A stretch of DNA of 9,745 nucleotides from Alphaproteobacteria bacterium (GTDB lineage: Bacteria; Pseudomonadota; Alphaproteobacteria; ATCC43930; CGMCC-115725): positions 1-9,745 of the forward strand of contig JAGWIH010000065.1 in the NCBI GenBank assembly GCA_028866355.1. The letters are read 5' to 3'. The notes under the pieces are model-generated. The model was not told the origin of the DNA and ran no database searches. It saw nothing but the letters and a program-made list of their open reading frames with translations. The position numbers were made by a program, and so were the translations under genes. Numbering within the stretch: the stretch's first letter is position 1; each line of letters starts with the position of its first letter. Shown one piece after another: positions 1 to 5,917 of this stretch.

Positions 1-140
1 AGATGTTCATGGTGCTGCCGATTGTGTTCACCTTCATGCTGGCGCAATTCCCCGCCGGCTTGGTGATCTACTGGAGCTGGAACAACCTGCTGTCGATCGC
101 CCAACAGTGGGCGATCATGCGCCGCTCCGGCGCCGCCTGA
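1..140 (+). CDS. yidC: YidC membrane protein insertase, C-terminal end (partial)
   Basis: This is the last 45 codons of an open frame that enters from the left edge and stops with TGA at 138-140. It contains a hydrophobic segment followed by FPAGLVIYWSWNNLLSIAQQ, the hallmark last transmembrane helix of YidC/Oxa1 insertases, and ends in a short basic tail (MRRSGAA). YidC inserts and folds inner-membrane proteins, alone or with the Sec translocon. The next gene starts 4 bases after the stop, so the two are probably cotranscribed. Only the last helix is visible, so nothing can be said about the periplasmic domain. The assignment rests on this motif and on the usual yidC-engB adjacency in alphaproteobacteria. 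Confidence 0.93.
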   Translation, partial: MFMVLPIVFTFMLAQFPAGLVIYWSWNNLLSIAQQWAIMRRSGAA

Positions 141-144
141 CGCG

Positions 145-789
145 ATGACGGCTCCGGCGGTGCCCACCGGCGCGGCCGAACTCGAACGCGGCCGCCGCTT
201 ATTCGCTGCCGAAAGCCGGTTCATCGCCGCGGCCGACCAGCCGGCCGCCTTGCCCTCCGAACGCCTGCCCGAGATCGCGTTTGTCGGTCGCTCCAATGTC
301 GGCAAATCGAGCTTGTTGAACGCGCTCACCGGGCGGAAGACATTGGCGCGGGTCTCGCGCACGCCCGGCCGCACGCGGGCGATCAATTTCTTTTCCATCG
401 GCGGCCGGTTGATGTTGGTCGACTTGCCGGGCTACGGCTACGCCGCGGTCTCGCAAGCCGAAACGCGCCGCTGGAGTCAGACCGTGGGGTTCTATCTCGC
501 GCGGCGCGGCGTGTTGCGGCGCGCGCTTTTGTTGGTCGACGTGCGGCACGGACTGAAGGACTCGGACCGGCTCGCGCTCGATCTGCTGGCGGACGATGCG
601 GTATCGGCGATGGCGGTGCTGACCAAAGCCGACAAAGTCAGTATGGCGGAATGCGACGCGCAGACTCACGCCGTCGGCGCCGCGCTAGCGCGGCATCCCA
701 GCGCCTATCCGCTCGTCGTCGCCACCAGCGCCGAAACCGGCCAGGGGATTCCGGCGCTGCGCGCGCTGCTCGCCGCGCTGGCGAGCTAG
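145..789 (+). CDS. engB: EngB/YihA ribosome-biogenesis GTP-binding protein
   Basis: A 214-residue TRAFAC-class GTPase that acts in assembly of the large ribosomal subunit. The GTP-binding motifs occur in order: G1 GRSNVGKS (48-55), G2 threonine in PGRT (about 73), G3 DLPG (93-96) followed by the EngB-typical YGYA, G4 TKAD (160-163) and G5 SAE (195-197). Length is normal for the family. The ATG at 145 is the first start after the yidC stop (4-base gap) and gives the usual roughly 45-residue N-terminal extension; no good Shine-Dalgarno is visible, so translation may be coupled to yidC. The argB ATG follows 26 bases after the stop. No anomalies were seen. Confidence 0.95.
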   Translation: MTAPAVPTGAAELERGRRLFAAESRFIAAADQPAALPSERLPEIAFVGRSNVGKSSLLNALTGRKTLARVSRTPGRTRAINFFSIGGRLMLVDLPGYGYAAVSQAETRRWSQTVGFYLARRGVLRRALLLVDVRHGLKDSDRLALDLLADDAVSAMAVLTKADKVSMAECDAQTHAVGAALARHPSAYPLVVATSAETGQGIPALRALLAALAS

Positions 790-801
790 CGCCGATGCCG
801 C

Positions 802-807
802 TATAAA
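802..807 (+). promoter_or_regulatory. Possible -10 box just upstream of argB
   Basis: TATAAA stands 8 bases before the argB ATG in an otherwise GC-rich gap of 26 bases. No clear -35 lies 16-18 bases upstream and no Shine-Dalgarno precedes the ATG. If used, transcription would start 1-3 bases before the start codon and give an essentially leaderless argB mRNA. It could equally be a chance AT patch. Confidence 0.35.
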
Positions 808-815
808 GCCCCGCC

Positions 816-1754
816 ATGAGCGATAAAAACCGCACCGCGCCGCCCGATGCCGCGCTGAAAGCCGCAACGCTGTCGGAAGCGCTGCCCTACATGCGGCGCT
901 ACGCCGGCAAGACGATCGTCGTCAAATACGGCGGCCATGCGATGGGCGACACCGAGATCGCCGATCTGTTCGCGCGCGACGTCGTGCTGCTGAAGCAGGT
1001 CGGCATCAATCCGATCGTCGTCCATGGCGGCGGCCCGCAGATCGGCCAGATGCTCGAGCGGCTAAAGATCAAAAGCTCGTTCATCGATGGCCTGCGCGTC
1101 ACCGATCAGGCGACGGTCGAGATCGTCGAAATGGTGCTGTCGGGCTCGATCAACAAGGAGCTCGCCGCGGCGGTGAATCGCGCCGGCGGCCGGGCGATCG
1201 GTCTGTCCGGCAAGGATGCCGACCTTATCCGCGCGCGCAAACTAACGCGTAAGCGCGCTGACCCGGATAGCCATATCGAAAAGGTTCTCGATCTCGGCTT
1301 CGTCGGCGAGCCTTATGCCGTCGACGCGCCGGTGCTCGATCATTTCGCCAAGTCCGACATCATTCCGGTGATCGCGCCAATCGGCGTCGGCACCGCGGGC
1401 GAGACCTACAACATCAACGCCGACACTGCCGCGGGTGCGGTCGCGGCCGCCGTCAAGGCCGCCCGTCTGCTGCTGCTCACCGACGTGGCCGGCGTGCTCG
1501 ATGCCGAAAAGAAATTGGTGCACGAGCTGGCGGTAGCCGACGCCAAGGCGATGATCGCCGACGGCACGATTTCGGGCGGCATGATCCCGAAGGTCGAGAC
1601 CTGCATCGAAGCCGTCGAAGGCGGCGTCGAAGCCGCGGTCATCATCGATGGCCGCGTACCGCATGCGATTCTGCTCGAGCTGTTTGCCGAAGGCGCCGGC
1701 ACCCTGATCCGTCGCCGTAAATCCGGGCCGCGCGGGGCCTCGCGCCGCGCCTAG
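816..1754 (+). CDS. argB: N-acetylglutamate kinase
   Basis: A 312-residue amino-acid kinase that phosphorylates N-acetyl-L-glutamate, the second step of arginine synthesis, in the cytoplasm. Visible motifs are VVKYGGHAM (catalytic Lys about 37), VHGGGPQI (69-76), the substrate-binding YNINADTAAG (198-207), LLTDVAGV (220-227) and GGMIPK (catalytic Lys about 259). The N-terminal helix before the first strand (LSEALPYMRRYAGK) is the type seen in arginine-inhibited NAG kinases, so feedback inhibition is likely (inference). Length is normal, with a short basic tail. The stop codon at 1752-1754 overlaps the stop of the convergent siroheme synthase gene and lies in the loop of an inverted repeat. 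Confidence 0.96.
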   Translation: MSDKNRTAPPDAALKAATLSEALPYMRRYAGKTIVVKYGGHAMGDTEIADLFARDVVLLKQVGINPIVVHGGGPQIGQMLERLKIKSSFIDGLRVTDQATVEIVEMVLSGSINKELAAAVNRAGGRAIGLSGKDADLIRARKLTRKRADPDSHIEKVLDLGFVGEPYAVDAPVLDHFAKSDIIPVIAPIGVGTAGETYNINADTAAGAVAAAVKAARLLLLTDVAGVLDAEKKLVHELAVADAKAMIADGTISGGMIPKVETCIEAVEGGVEAAVIIDGRVPHAILLELFAEGAGTLIRRRKSGPRGASRRA

Positions 1755-1772
1755 GCGACCCTGCGCGGCGCG
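1741..1772. terminator. Bidirectional terminator-like hairpin at the argB / siroheme synthase junction
   Basis: A perfect 10-bp inverted repeat: CGCGCCGCGC (1741-1750) and GCGCGGCGCG (1763-1772), with a 12-base loop. The loop contains CTAG (1751-1754), which is the TAG stop of argB on the plus strand and the TAG stop of the siroheme synthase gene on the minus strand. All stem pairs are G-C, so the hairpin would form in either transcript. Neither side is followed by a run of T, so intrinsic termination is plausible but unproven. Confidence 0.55.
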
Positions 1773-2347
1773 GTGACGGTTTCGGCGTCGAGCGCCGCTT
1801 CGAGCTGACGGCGCGCCGCGTCCTGTTCGCCAGCCAAAGCCAGCCGCGCCACCGGTCCGTCCAATAGTTGTTCCCAAAACGCGCGTCGCGCCGCCGCATC
1901 GGCGATCCGGTGCTTTACGCGTACGCGGAACTCGCCGGCCAACGCCGCCAGCGCGCCGAGCCGTCGCGGCACGATCGCGTCGAGCGTCTCGCGCAGCCGT
2001 CGCGCCAAGGCCGGCGAGGTGCCGCCGGTCGATATCGCGAGGGTTACCGGCGCGCGTTCGATAACAGCCGGCATGATGAAGCTGCAAAATTCCGGCCGGT
2101 CGGCCACATTCACCAAGATGCCGCGTGCCTGCGCCGCGCGCGACATGGCGTCGCCAACGGCATGCGGAACGTCGGCCGCGAACGCCAACACGCAGCCGTC
2201 CAGATCGGCGGGCGCGAACCGTGACGTCGCCACGACCAGCGCACCGGCACGGCGCAACGCGGCGGTCTTGCGCGCCGCTTCGGGCCCGGCGCCGACAACG
2301 AGACAACGCTTGCCGGCGAGATCGAGGCAAATCGGGAAGTGGGTCAT
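1751..2347 (-). CDS. cysG: Siroheme synthase, CysG N-terminal-type (precorrin-2 dehydrogenase / sirohydrochlorin ferrochelatase)
   Basis: A 198-residue protein matching the N-terminal half of CysG. It oxidises precorrin-2 with NAD and inserts iron to make siroheme, the cofactor of the reductase encoded two genes upstream in the operon. Visible are the Rossmann motif LVVGAGPEAARK (16-27), VNVADRPEFCSFIMP (79-93, with the likely catalytic Asp 83), ISTGGTSPALARRLRE (105-120) and the helical dimerisation part ending in RAFWEQLL. The uroporphyrinogen methyltransferase domain is absent, so precorrin-2 must come from a gene elsewhere. Compared from memory with E. coli CysG, about 20 residues are missing after the second Rossmann strand (near residue 41). 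The start at 2347 is fixed by TGATG overlap with the upstream stop and by the conserved N-terminus; an upstream in-frame ATG at 2527 would run through the previous gene. Confidence 0.9.
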   Translation of the reverse strand: MTHFPICLDLAGKRCLVVGAGPEAARKTAALRRAGALVVATSRFAPADLDGCVLAFAADVPHAVGDAMSRAAQARGILVNVADRPEFCSFIMPAVIERAPVTLAISTGGTSPALARRLRETLDAIVPRRLGALAALAGEFRVRVKHRIADAAARRAFWEQLLDGPVARLALAGEQDAARRQLEAALDAETVTAPRRVA

Positions 2348-3903
2348 CAATAGACGTCCTTCACGAACCGGCCTTCGCGCCCGAGCTGCGTGAGATAGGC
2401 CTTGGCGGCGCCGATACCCATGGCACCCTGGCGCGCGACAATGGCGGCCAACGCGGTCTCGACGTCGCGGCCCATTGCCATCGCGCCGCAGACGAAGATG
2501 TATGCGCCGTCGTTGATCCAACGCCACAGCCGCGCCGATTGCTCGCGCATGCGTTGTTGAACGTAGATGCGCTCGGGCTGGTCGCGTGAGAACGCCACGT
2601 CGAGCCGCGCCAGCAAGCCGTCCTTGTGCCAGGCGGTCAGTTCGTCCTCGTAGAGGAAGTCCGTCGCGCGGCGCTGGTCGCCGAAAAAGAGCCAGTTGCG
2701 GCCTTTGGCGCCATTCTCGCGCCGCTCCTGGAGGAAGGCGCGGAACGGCGCGATGCCCGTGCCGGGGCCGATCATGATCATCGGCGCATCGTCAGACTCG
2801 GGAGGCCGGAAGCGATGCGCTGGCGGCTGGACGAAAACCGGCATTGTCGTCGCATGTTCGGCGCGCTCGGCCAGGAAGCACGAGGCCACCCCCTTGCGCG
2901 GGCGGCCGCGTTTTTCCCAACGCACCGCCGCGACCGTCAAATGGACCTCGCCACCGTGCACCAGCGGCGAGGACGCGATCGAATAGAGACGCGGCTGCAA
3001 AGGCGCGAGCGCCGCGATCAGTTCCTGCAACGGCGGCCGCGCCGACGGGAAAACGGTCAGCAGCTCGAGCAGGTCGGCGCCATCCGGCTCGGCGCCGGGA
3101 TAGCCTTCGGCAAGCGCTTGCAGCCGTTGCGATTGCTCCGGATCGCGTGCCCGCGACGCCAATACCTCGACAACTTCGTCCGACGGCCGGCCGATGTCGC
3201 ACGCACTGCTCAGTGCTTCGCGTAACGGCAGGCGCGTGCCGCTGGCGGTATCAACCTCGGTGTCCGGATCGGCGCCCAGCGCCTCGACGATCGCGGCAAC
3301 GGTCGCGGGGCAGTTCGTCGGCTTGATGCCGATGCTGTCGCCGGTTTGATAGCGCAGGCCGGAGCCGTAAAGACTCAGCACCACCTGCCGCGTATCCTTG
3401 GCAGAGCCGGCGCGGTTGAGCTGCCGGGCGCTGCGGAATTGGGCCGCGACGGTTACAGGGCCTATGGGGGCTGGTGCAACCGTCGCGGCGGCCGGCGCGG
3501 CCGGAACCGTTGTCGGTGCCGGCGCGCCGCCGGTCTCGAGCAGCTCTTTCAGCTTACGGGCGGTTTCCTTGCCGCCGGGAACGCAGCGCGTCAGCGCCTT
3601 TTCTGTGCCGTCGGCGATCGCCGCGGCGTAGCTGCGGCAGAGATAGCCGCACTGGCCGCAATCCTGCTGCGCCATCGCCGCCATCAGCAGCTCGGGCATT
3701 GGCCGGCCCGTGGCGAGTTCCATCCGCTGATCGAGCGACAACGATGCGTCGTGCCAGGGAAGCGCCTCGGCTGTTGCCGACGTGATGGCGACCGGCGTCG
3801 CGACATCGGTGGTGTAGTAGGCGGCGATCCAACCGTTGATGAACGCGCGTTCGGCGCCGCTGAACGGAGCGTTTTCGGGAACCAAGGGCGCGATGGTGCT
3901 CAT
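2347..3903 (-). CDS. Fe-S/FAD NAD(P)H reductase, CysJ-like C-terminus with an Fe-S domain in place of flavodoxin; probable electron donor to NirA
   Basis: 518 residues. Residues 15-29 form a short helix-like motif. Residues 49-122 form a cysteine domain (C82, C85, C89, C107, in DCGQCGYLC...RCVPGGKETARKLK) that resembles the small [4Fe-4S] domain of RnfB-type proteins. A Pro/Ala linker (127-149) follows, then a CysJ/FNR-like module: FAD motif RLYSIASSP (305-313), GVASCFLAE (338-346), NADPH motif IGPGTGIAPFRAFLQER (378-394), FFGDQRRATDFLYEDEL (406-422), FVCGA (470-474), and the CysJ-type C-terminus ending in aromatic Tyr518. No FMN-binding flavodoxin domain is present. Inferred path: NAD(P)H to FAD to Fe-S to siroheme enzyme. 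The start overlaps the nirA stop (ATGA) and the stop overlaps the next start (TGATG), so the three genes are translationally coupled. It would usually be labelled sulfite reductase flavoprotein; context favours nitrite. Confidence 0.88.
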   Translation of the reverse strand: MSTIAPLVPENAPFSGAERAFINGWIAAYYTTDVATPVAITSATAEALPWHDASLSLDQRMELATGRPMPELLMAAMAQQDCGQCGYLCRSYAAAIADGTEKALTRCVPGGKETARKLKELLETGGAPAPTTVPAAPAAATVAPAPIGPVTVAAQFRSARQLNRAGSAKDTRQVVLSLYGSGLRYQTGDSIGIKPTNCPATVAAIVEALGADPDTEVDTASGTRLPLREALSSACDIGRPSDEVVEVLASRARDPEQSQRLQALAEGYPGAEPDGADLLELLTVFPSARPPLQELIAALAPLQPRLYSIASSPLVHGGEVHLTVAAVRWEKRGRPRKGVASCFLAERAEHATTMPVFVQPPAHRFRPPESDDAPMIMIGPGTGIAPFRAFLQERRENGAKGRNWLFFGDQRRATDFLYEDELTAWHKDGLLARLDVAFSRDQPERIYVQQRMREQSARLWRWINDGAYIFVCGAMAMGRDVETALAAIVARQGAMGIGAAKAYLTQLGREGRFVKDVY

Positions 3904-5630
3904 CCCACCGGCTCCGTCGCGAGCATCGCCCGCAGGGCTTCGACCGAATGGCGACCAGTGAATTCATGGAACGATTCAGCGCTACGGCGTTCAGCCAGGT
4001 AACAGCGGAGCAACGCCTCGAGCCGGTCGGCAACGTCGGCAAAGGGCACGTCGCGGGCGATTTCGCGGGCGATTCGCTGCTCGCCGCCGGCGCCGCCACC
4101 GACGACGATGGTGTAGCCCTCGATCATCTCGTCGCCCTGCGCGACCTTGACGCCGAGCAGGCCGATGTCGCCGACATAATGTTGGGCGCAGGAATGCGGA
4201 CAGCCGGTGAGGTGAATGTTGATCGGCTTGTCGAGCTTGATCCGGGTTTCGAGATATTGCGCCAGGTAAAGGGCCTGCGCCTTGGTGTCGGTGGCGGCAA
4301 ACTTGCAGCCGGTGTTGCCGGTACAGGCGACAAGCGCGCCGCGGATCGGCGACGCTTCGGCGCTCAAGCCGATCTCTTCGATCGCCATGCGTGCGCCCGA
4401 CAGCTTGGCGTCGCTGATATCGGACAGGATCAGGTTCTGCCACACGGTCAGGCGGATCGTACCGCTGCCAAATTGCCGGGCGATCGCCGCCAGGCCGCGC
4501 GCCTGCGCCGCGCTGAGCCGACCGACAGGCAGGCCAACGCCGATGTAATTCATACCCTTCTGCTTCTGCTTGTGGATGCCGACATGGCCATGTTTCAGCA
4601 TTGGCCCGCGCGGCAGGCATTGCGCCGCCGGCACCTTTGGCGGCGTGAACGACAGTTCCTTGCCGACTTCCGCCATGACGCGGCCCATGCCCCATTCGTC
4701 GAGGAGGTACTTGAACCGGGCCCGCTTGCGGTCGGTACGGTCGCCATTCGCGATGAAAACGCGCACGACGGCAACGGCCGCGGCAACGCATTCCTCGCTC
4801 TTGAGCAGGATACCGGTGTCGTGCGCGAACTCGCCGTGGCCAGTAATGCCGCCGAGAACCATCCGGAAATAGACGCCGGCGGGCACCGCGCCGCCGTCGC
4901 CGACGCGCACGGCGGCAAAGCCGATGTCGTTGGTGTCCTCGAGCACGCTGATCTGGCCGCCGCCGTCGAAGGCGATGTTGAACTTGCGCGGCAGGCCATA
5001 AAGCTCGCGATGGTTGAGGATGGTGAAGTGCAGCGCACGCGCCAGCGGTCGCGTGTCGATCAGCTCGGTCGGATCGATGCCCGCGGTCGGGCTGCCCGTG
5101 ATGTTGCGGATATTGTCGGCGCCTGCGCCGCGCGATGTGAGGCCGAGGTCTTGGATCGCCGTCAGCATGTCCAGGGCGGACCGCGGTTGGATCTCGCGGA
5201 TCTGCAGGTTAGCGCGGGTGGTGACGTCGAGGGTGCCGCCGCCGAGCGTTTCGGCCAGATCGGCAAGGCCCGTAAGCTGATATGCGCTCAGAATGCCGTT
5301 CGGAATGCGCAACCGGCACATGAATGAGTCCTGCGCCGGCGCGACGTAGAACAGGCCGAAGAATTTGTGACGGAAGACGTCGATGCCTTTCGGCGCACGG
5401 TCCGCGGCTGCGTTGGCGCCGATCTCGTCCCACATGTCGAGCGGCGGCGCCTTACGTTTGGCGTCTTCCTCGGCGCTCAGCGATTTGCCGGCGGTGACGA
5501 AGCGGTCCTGAGCGATGCGGTGAATGTCGGGCGTACCGCCGCCTGCGCCGCCGTTGCGCGCCGCGACGGCGCTGAGAAAGCCTTCGAGATATTGCTTTTG
5601 CTCGTCGCTCAGAATCGTGTCGGTGGTCAT
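3900..5630 (-). CDS. nirA: Siroheme/[4Fe-4S] nitrite reductase, NirA type (nitrite/sulfite reductase family)
   Basis: 576 residues with the two-fold nitrite/sulfite reductase architecture; it should reduce nitrite to ammonium with six electrons in the cytoplasm. Cluster and siroheme ligands are visible as C436 and C442 in CTGNTGCKF and C477 and C481 in TGCPHSCAQHYVGDIG. Likely anion-binding basic residues lie in SFMCRLRIPNG (Arg106), TTRANLQIR (Arg139) and LPRKFN (Lys216). Asn218 occupies the position that is Asn in plant NiR (K-x-N) and Lys in E. coli CysI (K-x-K), which favours nitrite. The CTGN motif is also NiR-like. The ATG at 5630 lies 36 bases after the predicted sigma-54 transcription start; the Shine-Dalgarno is weak. 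It is the first gene of the operon and divergent from nirC. Sulfite reductase remains the main alternative, but no cysH, DUF934 or other sulfur gene is nearby. Confidence 0.88.
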   Translation of the reverse strand: MTTDTILSDEQKQYLEGFLSAVAARNGGAGGGTPDIHRIAQDRFVTAGKSLSAEEDAKRKAPPLDMWDEIGANAAADRAPKGIDVFRHKFFGLFYVAPAQDSFMCRLRIPNGILSAYQLTGLADLAETLGGGTLDVTTRANLQIREIQPRSALDMLTAIQDLGLTSRGAGADNIRNITGSPTAGIDPTELIDTRPLARALHFTILNHRELYGLPRKFNIAFDGGGQISVLEDTNDIGFAAVRVGDGGAVPAGVYFRMVLGGITGHGEFAHDTGILLKSEECVAAAVAVVRVFIANGDRTDRKRARFKYLLDEWGMGRVMAEVGKELSFTPPKVPAAQCLPRGPMLKHGHVGIHKQKQKGMNYIGVGLPVGRLSAAQARGLAAIARQFGSGTIRLTVWQNLILSDISDAKLSGARMAIEEIGLSAEASPIRGALVACTGNTGCKFAATDTKAQALYLAQYLETRIKLDKPINIHLTGCPHSCAQHYVGDIGLLGVKVAQGDEMIEGYTIVVGGGAGGEQRIAREIARDVPFADVADRLEALLRCYLAERRSAESFHEFTGRHSVEALRAMLATEPVG

Positions 5631-5656
5631 TCAGCTACCGGAATCGGCCGCGATGC

Positions 5657-5671
5657 GCGGGTGTCACCCGC
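5657..5671. promoter_or_regulatory. 15-bp perfect palindrome at the predicted nirA transcription start (possible operator)
   Basis: GCGGGTG-T-CACCCGC has seven-base arms around one central base and lies just downstream of the -12 element, covering the predicted start point (about 5666). The single-base centre makes it a better candidate for a dimeric protein site than for an RNA hairpin. The regulator is unknown. Confidence 0.45.
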
Positions 5672-5677
5672 TGCATT

Positions 5678-5692
5678 GCAACCGCGGTGCCA
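5678..5692 (-). promoter_or_regulatory. Sigma-54 (-24/-12) promoter of the nirA operon
   Basis: Read on the minus strand, the site is CTGGCACCGCGGTTGCA including flanking bases (5693 to 5677). This fits the RpoN consensus TGGCAC-N5-TTGC with the essential GG (5691-5690) and GC (5679-5678) separated by exactly 10 bases. The start would fall near 5666, giving a leader of about 36 bases to the nirA ATG. RpoN promoters need an enhancer-binding activator such as NtrC. The match is by eye. Confidence 0.78.
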
Positions 5693-5756
5693 GCGGACCG
5701 ACGGCGCCAAAACGGCCCGCGCGCGTCCGGATTCGCCGGCGTTGCCCAAGAAATGT

Positions 5757-5774
5757 GATTAACGCCCGCTAATC
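5757..5774. promoter_or_regulatory. 18-bp near-palindrome between the divergent promoters (possible regulator site)
   Basis: GATTAACGCCCGCTAATC pairs at seven of nine positions, with five-base outer arms GATTA/TAATC. It sits in the AT-rich patch, about 100 bases upstream of the predicted nirA start and about 163 upstream of the nirC start. TTA...TAA symmetry with T-N11-A spacing is compatible with a LysR-type site, but no regulator gene is in the window. Confidence 0.35.
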
Positions 5775-5789
5775 TGCGAACTTTTTGTG

Positions 5790-5800
5790 CAGCAGTGCTG
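5790..5800. promoter_or_regulatory. 11-bp dyad midway between the two sigma-54 promoters (possible shared activator site)
   Basis: CAGCA-G-TGCTG is a perfect dyad centred at 5795, about 129 bases upstream of the predicted nirA start and 134 upstream of the nirC start. This is the usual distance for a sigma-54 enhancer and nearly equal for both. It does not match the classic NtrC consensus, and short dyads are common in GC-rich DNA. Confidence 0.3.
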
Positions 5801-5902
5801 ACCGATCGAAATCTGAGCAGTTCGCTCTGGCTGCGCCTGCGTCCGGTGCAATGCGTCGCGCAGCACGATGCGTGACGCGCCCATTTCCGTCGTTGCGGCC
5901 GC

Positions 5903-5917
5903 TGGCACGCTCCTTGC
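5903..5917 (+). promoter_or_regulatory. Sigma-54 (-24/-12) promoter of nirC
   Basis: TGGCACGCTCCTTGC, preceded by C, matches the RpoN consensus YTGGCACG-N4-TTGC at every specified position, with GG (5904-5905) and GC (5916-5917) 10 bases apart. The start would be near 5929, giving a leader of about 65 bases before the nirC ATG. It lies inside the in-frame upstream extension of the nirC reading frame, which argues against the earlier start at 5868. Confidence 0.85.

Noticed and set aside
1242..2330. Minus-strand open frame (362 codons) spanning argB and the siroheme synthase gene
   Set aside because: It crosses two genes on opposite strands and translates to Arg/Gly-rich noise; both true frames have family motifs.
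3948..5327. Long plus-strand open frame (459 codons) opposite nirA
   Set aside because: It lies fully antisense to a clearly recognised reductase, and its translation has no coherent fold or motif. It reflects the scarcity of stops in the complementary frames of GC-rich coding DNA.
3900..5630. Calling the reductase an assimilatory sulfite reductase (CysI)
   Set aside because: The K-x-N active-site motif, the CTGN cluster motif, nirC and the sigma-54 promoters all favour nitrite. It is kept only as an alternative.
5845..5867. GGTGCA ... GCACG half-sites considered as an NtrC box
   Set aside because: The half-sites are in the opposite order and spacing to the TGCACC-N5-GGTGCA consensus, so this is not called as an NtrC site.
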